DNA from: Petrimonas sulfuriphila | GTDB lineage: Bacteria; Bacteroidota; Bacteroidia; Bacteroidales; Dysgonomonadaceae | Assembly (NCBI RefSeq): GCF_051201015.1 | Contig: NZ_JBPEHI010000001.1 | Length of the DNA: 64,000 bases | Strand: one strand, 5' to 3' | Shown: piece after piece, positions 24,899 through 33,893 of the stretch | Layout: every line of letters starts with the position of its first letter | How positions within the stretch are numbered: the stretch's first letter is position 1 | Made by a program: the position numbers and the translations under genes | Notes under the pieces: generated by a model | Database searches by the model: none | Told to the model about the DNA's origin: nothing | What the model saw: the letters and a program-made list of their open reading frames with translations, nothing else

Positions 24899-25807
24899 AT
24901 GAATTTAAAAATATACCACATACCGGCATTGCTTCAAGAAAGTGTAGGCGGGTTGAATATCCGTCCCGATGGGGTTTATGTTGACGTGACATTTGGAGGA
25001 GGTGGGCACTCGAAAGAAATATTGAAGCGGTTGGGAAAGAATGGCAGACTGCTTGCCTTTGACCAGGATGAAGATGCATACCAAAACCATATCCCGGACC
25101 CGCGTTTCACATTCGTAAAAAGTAATTTTCGATTTTTGAAGAATTTTCTGCGCTATCACCGGATAGATGAGGTGGATGGAATTCTTGCCGATTTAGGGGT
25201 GTCGTCGCATCATTTTGACGATTCGGATCGTGGATTTTCCTTTCGGTTGCCGGGAGATCTGGATATGCGGATGAACCGGCTGTCCAGAAAAACAGCCGCT
25301 GATGTTTTGAATGAATATTCGGAAGAGAAGTTGTCGGATATTTTTTTCTTTTACGGGGAATTGAAAAGTGCGCGGAAGATTGCAACGGCCGTTTCTGCTT
25401 ATCGCCGGTCGAAAAAGATCGGTACCGTTTCTGATTTCCTGGAGATTATGAAGCCGTTCGCTTTTCGTGAAAAAGAAAACAAAACCCTGGCTCAGGCTTT
25501 TCAGGCGTTGCGTATTGAGGTGAATGATGAGTTGGAGGCGCTGGAGGAAATGTTGTTTCAGGGACTGGAAATGTTGAAACCTGGTGGGCGGTTCAGTGTT
25601 ATTTCCTATCATTCACTGGAAGACCGGTTGGTGAAGAATTTCTTTAAGGCCGGAAATTTCGAGGGGCATATCATCAAGGATTTTTACGGTAACAGGGAAA
25701 CCCCGTTTGAATTGATCAACAGGAAAGTGATTGTTCCAACGGAACAAGAGCAGGTGGACAATCCGCGTTCGAGAAGTGCCAAACTGCGAATTGCAGAGAA
25801 AATATAA
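24899..25807 (+). CDS. rsmH: 16S rRNA (cytosine1402-N4)-methyltransferase RsmH
   Basis: The SAM-dependent methyltransferase, about 302 residues, has VDVTFGGGGHS near the N-terminus, LLAFDQDEDA, ILADLGVSSHHFDDSDRGFSFR and LKPGGRFSVISYHSLEDRLVK, all classic RsmH blocks. It modifies the same 16S nucleotide as RsmI, encoded earlier in the window. I prefer the ATG at the KIYHIPALL start; a GTG two codons upstream is also in frame. It begins 8 nt after the mraZ stop. Confidence 0.93.
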   Translation: MNLKIYHIPALLQESVGGLNIRPDGVYVDVTFGGGGHSKEILKRLGKNGRLLAFDQDEDAYQNHIPDPRFTFVKSNFRFLKNFLRYHRIDEVDGILADLGVSSHHFDDSDRGFSFRLPGDLDMRMNRLSRKTAADVLNEYSEEKLSDIFFFYGELKSARKIATAVSAYRRSKKIGTVSDFLEIMKPFAFREKENKTLAQAFQALRIEVNDELEALEEMLFQGLEMLKPGGRFSVISYHSLEDRLVKNFFKAGNFEGHIIKDFYGNRETPFELINRKVIVPTEQEQVDNPRSRSAKLRIAEKI

Positions 25808-25834
25808 TGGAGGGAGTTTGCACCTCACAAAGTG

Positions 25835-26176
25835 ATGAAAGTGAAGCTAGACAACATAAGAAAATCATTCGTACACGTTTTCGGTGGAAATGTGTTGACG
25901 GAGAACTTTTTCGTCAGGAACCTTACATTTATTTTGGTTTTGGTCGTCATTATGATTTTGTTCATCAGCCACCGGTACACGGTTTTGCAGCGTATAGCAG
26001 AGATGGAGCGCCTGAAAGTTGAGTTGAAGGACGCTAAGTATGAGTCGCTAGACATTTCATCCGACTTGACTGAAGCCAGCCGCCAGGGACAAATCGAAAA
26101 AAGGGTGGAAGAGTCGGGTTTAGAGTTGAAAATAAATAACCAACCGGTTTATCGCATTCAGAAAGGGAAAAAATGA
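25835..26176 (+). CDS. ftsL: FtsL-like cell-division protein
   Basis: This small bitopic membrane protein of about 113 residues has a short cytoplasmic head, one membrane segment (about 28-47) and a periplasmic coiled coil (YTVLQRIAEMERLKVELKDAKYE onward). Sequence identity in FtsL is low, but the position between rsmH and ftsI together with this topology identifies it. It would join FtsQ and a FtsB-like partner to recruit FtsW-FtsI. The ATG is preceded by an in-frame GTG one codon earlier. Confidence 0.8.
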   Translation: MKVKLDNIRKSFVHVFGGNVLTENFFVRNLTFILVLVVIMILFISHRYTVLQRIAEMERLKVELKDAKYESLDISSDLTEASRQGQIEKRVEESGLELKINNQPVYRIQKGKK

Positions 26177-26177
26177 A

Positions 26178-28376
26178 ATGGGAAAGAAAACCGACGAAAA
26201 CAAAAAGAGGATTTTAAATCGTTACGGCTTAATTGTATTCCTCCTTCTGGGAGTTGGGCTAATGATTATTTTCTCTGCAGGAAAGATCGTTTTTACGGCG
26301 GAAGGAAAGAAGTGGCGGGAAGTAGGGGAAAGAGAAACCATTATCAAAGACCGCGTCATTCTTCCTAAGCGAGGAAATATCTATACTTATGATGGGAAGC
26401 TTCTGGCTACCAGTGAGCCTTTGTACAGTGTGTACATGGATTTCTGGGCAGAGGGGATGAGAAAAGATACGTTGATGAAGTATGTTGGTGACCTTTCGGT
26501 AGCCCTCGCTAAAAAGTTTCCCGACAGAACGGCCTCGCAATACAGAAACATTATCCTGAACGGATGGAAACTACGCGAAAAGGAAGAGCGGCAACTGCAG
26601 GAGAATGCCACAAAAGGCAGTGAGAAGAAGGTCGCGCTGAGGTCGCGCTATGTGCGTATCCTTCGTCCTGACATCTCCTACGTTGACTTGAAAGAGATTC
26701 GTACCTATCCGTTCCTCAACCAGCGTTCCAACCGCAGCGGACTAATTGCCGAGGAAAAAAATGCGCGGAAACGCCCCTTCGGGAACCTCGCCAACAGAAC
26801 GGTTGGAAACGTATACAAAGACCTTGAGAAAGGGGGAGCAAGCGGACTGGAATTAAAATACGACTCCCTGTTGAGGGGGATTGAAGGGGTGAAAAGCCGA
26901 CAAAAAATACAGGGCCGCTGGACCGATATAGAGGAGATTGCCGCTAAAGACGGATACGATATCGTAACTACGCTCGATGCCGATATTCAGGATGTGACGG
27001 AGCGTGCGCTCCGGGCAAAGCTTGAAGAGACTGGAGCCGAATCGGGAACGGCAATTATTATGGAGACTAAAACGGGTGAAATCAAGGGAATTGCCAACTT
27101 GGACCGGATGAGTAACGGAAACTATGGCGAGGGTAATCCCAATGCTTTTTCCTACATGAACGAACCGGGATCTACCTTCAAGACCGTAACGGTCATGGTG
27201 GCTATCGATGACGGATTGATAACTCCTGCCGACTCCTTTCACGTGGGCAACGGACTGTATCAGTACAACGGTAAATGGGTGCGCGACCACTATTGGCGTC
27301 AGGGCCGTGACCGGGGATACCTTACGGTAAAGGAAGGGATAGAAGTCTCTTCAAACGTGGTGATGAGTAAAATTGTACTTAAAGCATACGGTGATGATCC
27401 GGCAAAATTTGTAAAAGGCATTGACAGGATAGGCTTACGAAAAAAACTCACCTGGGATGTCCCGTTGAACGGAATTGAAGGAACATCATCCATTCGTTTT
27501 CCCGATGATAAGGTAAATTACTGGTCCAAAACCACGTTGCCGTGGATGTCTTTCGGTTATGAATCCAAAGTCCCGCCCATCTATATGCTGATGTTCTACA
27601 ACGGTATTGCCAACGGTGGAAAAATGATCAAGCCGTTTATCGCCAAAACATTGTTGAAAGACGGAAAAGTGGTGGAAGAGTATAAGGCGGAAGTGGTGAA
27701 CGAAAAGATGTGTAAAGACAGCACCCTGATCCAAATCCAGGATATGCTGGTGGGGGTTATCGAGAACGGGACGGCGAAAGTTGTGAAATCGGACTATTTT
27801 CCCATCGCGGGAAAAACGGGGACAGCACAAATTGCCAGTGGAGGCGGATACAGCGATTATTACGTTTCGTTCTGCGGATACTTCCCCGCAGACGACCCAA
27901 CCTATACGTGTTTCGTAGGTATCAGAAAACCCAGAGGGGTCCCGTCGGGAGGAGGGCAAGCCGGTATGGTTTTCAAAAATATCGCGGAGCAGACGTATGT
28001 TAAGCGGACTCAGCTTGCCCCTGAACAAGCACGGATAGATTCTACCCTGCAGAAAATGCCGGCTATTAAAAGCGGAAGCTGGGGAAACAGTCAGGCGGTA
28101 CTGTCGATGCTGAATTTCAAATCTTCCGTTTCGGATTCTGCTTCCGACTGGGTGAAAGTAAAATACGACAGCGTTGCCTATCATCCGCAGGCATTGGCGA
28201 TAAATAAGAATTTGGTGCCAAATGTGTTGGGCATGGGTGCAAAAGATGCGGTTTACCTGCTCGAAAAATCAGGATTAAGGGTCAATCTGACCGGCTCGGG
28301 GAAAGTGGTTTCGCAATCGTTCACTCCGGAGAGCAAACTGATTAGAGGTACAACCATTAGCATAACGTTGCGGTAA
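26178..28376 (+). CDS. ftsI: Septal peptidoglycan transpeptidase FtsI (PBP3) with PASTA domain
   Basis: The 732-residue class B penicillin-binding protein has one N-terminal membrane segment (about 15-35), a dimerisation/pedestal domain, and a transpeptidase domain. Active-site motifs are S332-T-F-K335, SSN (391-393) and K546-TG. A single PASTA domain (about 670-732) closes the protein, unlike E. coli FtsI; many Bacteroidetes FtsI proteins share it. It crosslinks septal peptidoglycan together with FtsW. It starts 1 nt after the ftsL stop. Confidence 0.94.
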   Translation: MGKKTDENKKRILNRYGLIVFLLLGVGLMIIFSAGKIVFTAEGKKWREVGERETIIKDRVILPKRGNIYTYDGKLLATSEPLYSVYMDFWAEGMRKDTLMKYVGDLSVALAKKFPDRTASQYRNIILNGWKLREKEERQLQENATKGSEKKVALRSRYVRILRPDISYVDLKEIRTYPFLNQRSNRSGLIAEEKNARKRPFGNLANRTVGNVYKDLEKGGASGLELKYDSLLRGIEGVKSRQKIQGRWTDIEEIAAKDGYDIVTTLDADIQDVTERALRAKLEETGAESGTAIIMETKTGEIKGIANLDRMSNGNYGEGNPNAFSYMNEPGSTFKTVTVMVAIDDGLITPADSFHVGNGLYQYNGKWVRDHYWRQGRDRGYLTVKEGIEVSSNVVMSKIVLKAYGDDPAKFVKGIDRIGLRKKLTWDVPLNGIEGTSSIRFPDDKVNYWSKTTLPWMSFGYESKVPPIYMLMFYNGIANGGKMIKPFIAKTLLKDGKVVEEYKAEVVNEKMCKDSTLIQIQDMLVGVIENGTAKVVKSDYFPIAGKTGTAQIASGGGYSDYYVSFCGYFPADDPTYTCFVGIRKPRGVPSGGGQAGMVFKNIAEQTYVKRTQLAPEQARIDSTLQKMPAIKSGSWGNSQAVLSMLNFKSSVSDSASDWVKVKYDSVAYHPQALAINKNLVPNVLGMGAKDAVYLLEKSGLRVNLTGSGKVVSQSFTPESKLIRGTTISITLR

Positions 28377-28391
28377 AAAACAGATATTAAT

Positions 28392-29852
28392 ATGAAACTG
28401 AGTCAACTTACAGAAAGGTGTAAAATCGTGGCAATTCACGGGGAAGAGAATGTGGAAGTTGAAAGTATCACTTCCGATTCCCGCCAGGTGCAAAAAGGTT
28501 CGCTTTTTATCGCAGTGGAGGGTATCAATACCGATGGACACGATTATATTGCCAAGGCGATAGAACAGGATGTGTTGGTCGTGGTGTATGATAAGCCGAT
28601 GTTTGAAGAGTATTTTTCGAGAGTTACGTACGTTCAGGTCGAAAATTCGGCCGTCGCTTTGGCGCAAATCGCTTCTGTCTGGTACGGGAACCCATCGGAG
28701 CAGTTGAAGCTGGTTGGTGTAACCGGAACGAACGGAAAGACAACCGTCGCTACATTACTGTACAGGATGTTTCGGACATTGGGGTATGGCGCAGGCTTGC
28801 TCTCAACCGTAACCAACTGTGTAAACGATGACAGTTACCCCACCACGCATACCACCCTTGACCCCATCACCCTAAACTCTTTTTTGAGGAAGATGGTTGA
28901 TGCCGGTTGCGAATATGCCTTTATGGAAGTGAGTTCCCATGCCATTCATCAAAAACGGGTCTACGGACTGCATTTCGAAGGGGGAATTTTTACCAACCTC
29001 ACGCAGGACCACCTGGATTATCACAAGAACATGTTGGAGTATCGGAACGTGAAAAAAGCTTTTTTCGACGCTTTGCCCGAAACCGCTTTTGCCCTTACCA
29101 ACTCGGATGATAAAAACGGAGGGGTGATGCTTCAAAATACAAAGGCCAAACGATATACTTATTCCGTAAAAGGATTGGCGGATTTTAAAGCACGGATTTT
29201 CGAGAAACATTTTGATGGGACCGAAATAGAAATTAACGGGAAACAGCTGATTGTACAGTTTGTGGGTGTTTTTAATGTGTATAACCTGCTGGCGGTTTAT
29301 GGTGTATCTATTTTGCTGGGAGAAGAACCGGAGGAGGTACTCAGGATATTAAGCGTTTTGAAACCTGTGGCCGGACGTTTCCAGACATTACGATCGCCCG
29401 GAAATTTTACCGCCATTGTAGACTATGCCCATACACCCGACGCTTTGACTAATGTTCTCAATGCTATCCACGAAGTGCTGGATCAGAAGGGCAATATAAT
29501 AACGGTAGTAGGATGCGGCGGAAACCGCGACAGGACCAAACGTCCTTTAATGGCGCGTGAAGCGGTGGAGTTAAGCAACCGGGTAATCCTGACCTCCGAT
29601 AATCCCCGGTTCGAAGAGCCGCAGGATATCATTGACGACATGGTAGCCGGTTTGGATGATGAGCAACGCCGCAGTGCACTTTCGATCGTGGATCGTCGTG
29701 AAGCGATAAAAACCGCTTGTGCACTGGCCAAGCCAGGTGATATTATTCTCGTTGCCGGAAAAGGACACGAAGACTACCAGGAAATTAAAGGCGTGAAGTA
29801 TCATTTTGACGATAAAGAAGAGTTGGAAAAAATATTCCACACGTCACCATAA
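28392..29852 (+). CDS. murE: UDP-MurNAc-L-Ala-D-Glu:meso-DAP ligase MurE
   Basis: This 486-residue Mur ligase adds the third amino acid to the peptidoglycan precursor. The ATP loop GVTGTNGKTTVA lies at 109-120. The DNPR motif at 403-406, which selects meso-diaminopimelate rather than lysine, indicates DAP-type peptidoglycan. Three-domain length is normal. It lies 15 nt after ftsI. The usual murF gene between murE and mraY is missing from this cluster. Confidence 0.95.
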   Translation: MKLSQLTERCKIVAIHGEENVEVESITSDSRQVQKGSLFIAVEGINTDGHDYIAKAIEQDVLVVVYDKPMFEEYFSRVTYVQVENSAVALAQIASVWYGNPSEQLKLVGVTGTNGKTTVATLLYRMFRTLGYGAGLLSTVTNCVNDDSYPTTHTTLDPITLNSFLRKMVDAGCEYAFMEVSSHAIHQKRVYGLHFEGGIFTNLTQDHLDYHKNMLEYRNVKKAFFDALPETAFALTNSDDKNGGVMLQNTKAKRYTYSVKGLADFKARIFEKHFDGTEIEINGKQLIVQFVGVFNVYNLLAVYGVSILLGEEPEEVLRILSVLKPVAGRFQTLRSPGNFTAIVDYAHTPDALTNVLNAIHEVLDQKGNIITVVGCGGNRDRTKRPLMAREAVELSNRVILTSDNPRFEEPQDIIDDMVAGLDDEQRRSALSIVDRREAIKTACALAKPGDIILVAGKGHEDYQEIKGVKYHFDDKEELEKIFHTSP

Positions 29853-29865
29853 CTCATAACTAAAT

Positions 29866-31125
29866 ATGCTGTACTATCTATTTCAATATTTGGACAAACT
29901 TGACTTCCCCGGAGCGGGAATGTTTCAGTTTGTTACGTTCCGGGCAGCACTCGCCGCCCTTGTTTCGTTGCTTTTCTCGGTAATTGTCGGTGCCAGGATC
30001 ATTCGTAAACTACAAAAGAAGCAGATAGGGGAAACCATTCGCAACCTTGACCTGGAAGGACAATACAGCAAGCGGGGAACGCCAACTATGGGTGGTGTTA
30101 TCATTATCCTCTCTATTTTGGTGTCGATATTGCTGATGGGTAAATTAGAGAATATCTATATCATTATAATGATCATAAGCACGGTCTGGTTGGGTGCTTT
30201 AGGCTTTGCCGATGATTATATCAAGGTATTTAAAAAAGACAAGGAAGGGCTGAAAGGAAAAATCAAAGTCGTGGCACAAGTCGGTTTGGGTTTGATTGTA
30301 GGCTTGATGATGTACTGGAGCCCCGATATCGTTGCGCGTGAGAACACCGAAATCCGGGTGAATAATGTCATTGAACAGGTGCAGTATAAAGATCAGAATG
30401 TCAAGACCACAAAAACGACCATCCCTTTTGTGAAAAACAATAATTTTGATTATCGCTGGCTCGTTTCGTGGATGGGCGATTTTGCCGATGAAGCGGTCTG
30501 GGTTGTCTTTGTGCTTTCTGTAATTCTGATTGTTACGGCAGTTTCAAACAGTGCGAACTTGACGGACGGACTGGATGGCCTGGCCTCCGGATCGTCAGCG
30601 GTCATCGGTGTGGCGCTGGGAGTCCTGGCATACGTGTCCGGGCGTGTCGACTTTGCTTCATACCTGAACATCATGTACATCCCCGGAGGGGATGAACTGA
30701 TGGTTTTTGCCGCTGCATTTGTGGGGGCTACTGTCGGTTTTCTCTGGTACAACGCCTATCCCGCCCAGGTTTTTATGGGCGATACGGGTAGCCTGACGTT
30801 AGGCGGGATTATCGGGGTTTTTGCCGTGCTTATCCATAAGGAGATGCTGCTTCCTATCTTGTGCGGGGTGTTTTTTGTAGAAGCCCTATCTGTAATTCTG
30901 CAGGTCACTTACTTTAAATATACAAAAAAAAGATCGGGTATCGGGAAACGGGTGTTTAAAATGTCGCCCCTGCATCACCATTTTCAGAAAGCAGGAAATG
31001 CCGGGATCGATGCCCTGATTCAGAAACCGCTGATCCCGATCACCGAACCCAAGATCGTTTCGCGATTCTGGCTTATAGGAATGATTCTGGCGGTAATAGC
31101 CGTAGCAACGTTGAAGATGAGGTAG
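29866..31125 (+). CDS. mraY: Phospho-MurNAc-pentapeptide transferase MraY
   Basis: The 419-residue polytopic membrane enzyme makes lipid I. Catalytic residues Asp116-Asp117 (FADDY), Asp234 (NLTDGLDG), Asp306 (MGDTGSL) and the His cluster 370-372 (PLHHHFQ) are all visible. It is about 60 residues longer than E. coli MraY, mainly because of a charged periplasmic loop around residues 153-200 (ARENTEIRVNN...). I have the impression that such insertions are usual in Bacteroidetes. It lies 13 nt after murE. Confidence 0.95.
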   Translation: MLYYLFQYLDKLDFPGAGMFQFVTFRAALAALVSLLFSVIVGARIIRKLQKKQIGETIRNLDLEGQYSKRGTPTMGGVIIILSILVSILLMGKLENIYIIIMIISTVWLGALGFADDYIKVFKKDKEGLKGKIKVVAQVGLGLIVGLMMYWSPDIVARENTEIRVNNVIEQVQYKDQNVKTTKTTIPFVKNNNFDYRWLVSWMGDFADEAVWVVFVLSVILIVTAVSNSANLTDGLDGLASGSSAVIGVALGVLAYVSGRVDFASYLNIMYIPGGDELMVFAAAFVGATVGFLWYNAYPAQVFMGDTGSLTLGGIIGVFAVLIHKEMLLPILCGVFFVEALSVILQVTYFKYTKKRSGIGKRVFKMSPLHHHFQKAGNAGIDALIQKPLIPITEPKIVSRFWLIGMILAVIAVATLKMR

Positions 31126-31130
31126 TAAAT

Positions 31131-31152
31131 CATATATTATGAATTATGAATT
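31131..31152. repeat. Heptanucleotide repeat carrying the murD start codon
   Basis: Units CATATAT, TATGAAT, TATGAAT run straight into the murD start. The first ATG of the array is the murD initiator. A second ATG 7 nt later is in another frame and meets a stop after two codons (ATG AAT TAA). See the related arrays before ftsW and at the murG-murC junction. Confidence 0.65.
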
Positions 31153-32476
31153 AATAATATTGGGTGGTGGCGAATCGGGAGTAGGTTCTGCCATTCTTGC
31201 TAAGGCGAAAGGAATCCGGGTTTTCCTTTCTGATTCTGGAATGCTTAAGGGGGAACACCGGAAAACGCTTGTCGACTACGGAATTGATTTTGAAGAAGGC
31301 GGCCACACAGAGGAGAGCATCCTCTCTGCGAGCGAGATAGTAAAGAGCCCGGGCATTCCCGATACCATACCCTTGATGCAGAAAATTATTTCAAAAGGAA
31401 TCCGGGTGATATCCGAAATTGAGTTTGCCGGAAGGTATACCCACGCCAAGATGATCTGTATTACCGGGAGCAACGGTAAAACCACTACGGCAAGCCTTAT
31501 TTATCACATCCTGAAATCGGCAGGACTAAACGTGGGGCTGGGAGGAAACATAGGCAAAAGCTTTGCCAGGCAGGTGGCGGAAGAGAATTTCGACTACTTT
31601 GTGCTGGAGCTAAGTAGTTTTCAGCTGGAAGGCGTGTATGATTTTAAAGCGGATATCGCCGTATTGATGAACATAACTCCCGACCACTTAGATAGGTACG
31701 ATCACAATATGCAAAATTACGTGGATGCAAAAATGCGAATCATACGCAACCATAAAATGGGAGATTCTTTTATTTACTGGATAGACGATCCGGTAGTGAC
31801 AAAGGAAATCGAAAAACTTAAACCCGCATCTGATTTATATTCTTTTACTGAAAAAAATAATCAACGGGCTGCGGCTTATTCGGAGGGCAATAAAATGTAT
31901 ATACAAACCAAAGGAACTGTTTTTGATATGGAGTTGGAATTGCTGGCGTTACAGGGAATGCATAATTTGTATAACTCTATGGCGTCGGGGATTGTGGCTA
32001 AATTACTTGATATCTCGGACGATAATTTACGCCTGGCTCTTTCTGACTTTAAAGGCGTTCCGCACCGCTTGGAAAAAGTAGCGTCGGTGCGAGGTGTGCA
32101 ATACATAAATGACTCCAAGGCTACCAACGTAAACTCGTGCTGGTACGCACTTCAGAGTATGCGCACGAAAGTTGTGCTGATTCTTGGCGGTACCGATAAG
32201 GGAAACGATTACACCGAGATTGAAGAGCTGGTAAGGCAAAAGGCTAGGGGGTTGATATTCCTGGGAAAAGATAACCGCAAGCTGCGTGCTTTCTTCGACG
32301 GGATCGTCCCCGACATAGAAGAGGTAAACTCCATGAAAGATGCTGTTGATACCGCTTACCGGATGGCAGAAAAAGGGGATACCGTATTGCTGTCGCCCTG
32401 TTGCGCCAGCTTCGACCTGTTCCAGAATTACGAGGACCGTGGTAATCAATTCAAGGATTGTGTGAGGAGGCTGTGA
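31139..32476 (+). CDS. murD: UDP-MurNAc-L-Ala:D-Glu ligase MurD
   Basis: The 445-residue Mur ligase adds D-glutamate. The N-terminal UDP-binding strand is ELIILGGGESGVGSA, the ATP loop is ITGSNGKTTTAS (108-119), and the C-terminal block LSPCCASFDLFQNYEDRGNQF is diagnostic. Its first five residues MNYEL are encoded by the ATTATGA heptad repeat and are identical to the first five residues of MurC from the same repeat. It starts 13 nt after mraY. Confidence 0.95.
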   Translation: MNYELIILGGGESGVGSAILAKAKGIRVFLSDSGMLKGEHRKTLVDYGIDFEEGGHTEESILSASEIVKSPGIPDTIPLMQKIISKGIRVISEIEFAGRYTHAKMICITGSNGKTTTASLIYHILKSAGLNVGLGGNIGKSFARQVAEENFDYFVLELSSFQLEGVYDFKADIAVLMNITPDHLDRYDHNMQNYVDAKMRIIRNHKMGDSFIYWIDDPVVTKEIEKLKPASDLYSFTEKNNQRAAAYSEGNKMYIQTKGTVFDMELELLALQGMHNLYNSMASGIVAKLLDISDDNLRLALSDFKGVPHRLEKVASVRGVQYINDSKATNVNSCWYALQSMRTKVVLILGGTDKGNDYTEIEELVRQKARGLIFLGKDNRKLRAFFDGIVPDIEEVNSMKDAVDTAYRMAEKGDTVLLSPCCASFDLFQNYEDRGNQFKDCVRRL

Positions 32477-32481
32477 GGTTT

Positions 32482-32546
32482 AAAGTTCAAAGTTGCTAAA
32501 GGCTAATTGTGAATTCTGCATTATGAATTATGAATTATGAATTATG
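32482..32546. repeat. Long heptanucleotide array ending in the ftsW start codon
   Basis: The murD-ftsW gap is almost wholly 7-nt units: AAAGTTC, AAAGTTG, CTAAAGG, CTAATTG, TGAATTC, TGCATTA, then three TGAATTA units, then TG. The last ATG is the ftsW initiator. Because 7 is not a multiple of 3, the pure TGAATTA part offers a TGA stop and, two codons later, an ATG in every frame. Confidence 0.75.
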
Positions 32547-33893
32547 CTTGATAAAATAAAGAATGCCATTAATCCGACAAATTTTCAGGAAGATTTAGAA
32601 AACTCAAAATCCACGTTGGAGAAATTCGGAGTGAAAATCTTTAAAGGTGATAAAGTCATATGGTTGGTATTTGTTATCTTGTGTGTGATATCACTGGTGG
32701 AGATCTTCAGTGCTACCAGCACCATTGTTTATAAACAGCAAAATCAATGGGGCCCCATCTTACGCCACACCATGTTTTTGATCGGAGGAGTGGGGGTCAT
32801 TGTTTTGATTCACAATATACCTTACCGGTATTTCTCTTCCCTGATTTTTGTGCTTATCGCTTCGATCGTCTTACTCCTGCTCACACCGGTTATCGGGACT
32901 ACGGTAAACGGTGCTGAGCGGTGGATCTCTATCTTTGGTTTTACCATTCAACCGTCGGAAATAGCCAAGATATCGCTTATGGGCACGATAGCGTTTCTGC
33001 TCAGTAAACAAAACGGCATGAACGACGGCTTGCTCTTCAAGTGGATGATCGGGTTGATGATTGTTGTTTGCGGCATTATTGCAATGGATAATTTGTCGAC
33101 GGCAGCGCTGCTCTTTGTAGTTTGTTTTTTGCTGATGTTTATCGGAAATGTAAAGTTGGCAAGATTGCTAAAAGTGGGCGGAGCAGGGATAGCCTTTCTC
33201 GTACTCTTCATTGTGTTGCTGAAAGTGATTCCCGCCGATTGGACCGATTCCGGCGCGTTAAGCCGTGTAGGTACTTGGCAAAACCGGATTGCAGAATTTG
33301 GCAGCCACAAGGAAGAATCGGAAGAGACATACTACACCATTACCGACGAGAACTATCAGGTGGCACATGCTAAAATAGCCATTGCCAACGGAGGAGTTTT
33401 AGGCAAGTTCCCGGGCAACAGTACAGAGCGTGATTTTCTTCCCCAGGCTTATTCCGATTTTATTTATGCGATAATCATCGAGGAGATGGGTATTGCCGGT
33501 GGAATTTTTGTGCTGCTGCTCTACATCATCATCCTGATCCGGGCGGGAATGATCGCCCGGAAAACCCAGAAACTTTTTCCGAAATATCTTGTTCTGGGCT
33601 CGGCACTCATGTTATCGATGCAGGCGTTTATTAACATGGCTGTGGCTGTGAATTTGATCCCGGTAACCGGCCAGCCGTTGCCGCTCATCAGCCGGGGAGG
33701 GACGTCACTGCTCATCACTTGCGCTTACTTCGGGTTGATTTTAAGTGCAGACAGGTTTGGAATCGGAAAGAAGAAAGGAGAGGTGACCATCGATGAAACA
33801 GATCAGCCTGATGAGAGAAAAGATAAAAAGAACGCTGTGGAAACCATAGATAAATTGGAAGAAAAAGTGGAATTTGAAATTATTCAGGTATGA
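32544..33893 (+). CDS. ftsW: Septal SEDS glycosyltransferase FtsW
   Basis: This 449-residue SEDS-family polymerase has about 10 membrane segments. Landmarks are NGAERWISIFGFTIQPSEIAKIS, the loop KEESEETYYTITDENYQVAHAKIAIANGG, and the C-terminal NLIPVTGQPLPLISRGGTSLL. It polymerises lipid II at the septum with FtsI. A charged cytoplasmic tail of about 40 residues ends the protein. The stop overlaps the start of murG by 4 nt (ATGA), indicating translational coupling. Confidence 0.94.
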   Translation: MLDKIKNAINPTNFQEDLENSKSTLEKFGVKIFKGDKVIWLVFVILCVISLVEIFSATSTIVYKQQNQWGPILRHTMFLIGGVGVIVLIHNIPYRYFSSLIFVLIASIVLLLLTPVIGTTVNGAERWISIFGFTIQPSEIAKISLMGTIAFLLSKQNGMNDGLLFKWMIGLMIVVCGIIAMDNLSTAALLFVVCFLLMFIGNVKLARLLKVGGAGIAFLVLFIVLLKVIPADWTDSGALSRVGTWQNRIAEFGSHKEESEETYYTITDENYQVAHAKIAIANGGVLGKFPGNSTERDFLPQAYSDFIYAIIIEEMGIAGGIFVLLLYIIILIRAGMIARKTQKLFPKYLVLGSALMLSMQAFINMAVAVNLIPVTGQPLPLISRGGTSLLITCAYFGLILSADRFGIGKKKGEVTIDETDQPDERKDKKNAVETIDKLEEKVEFEIIQV

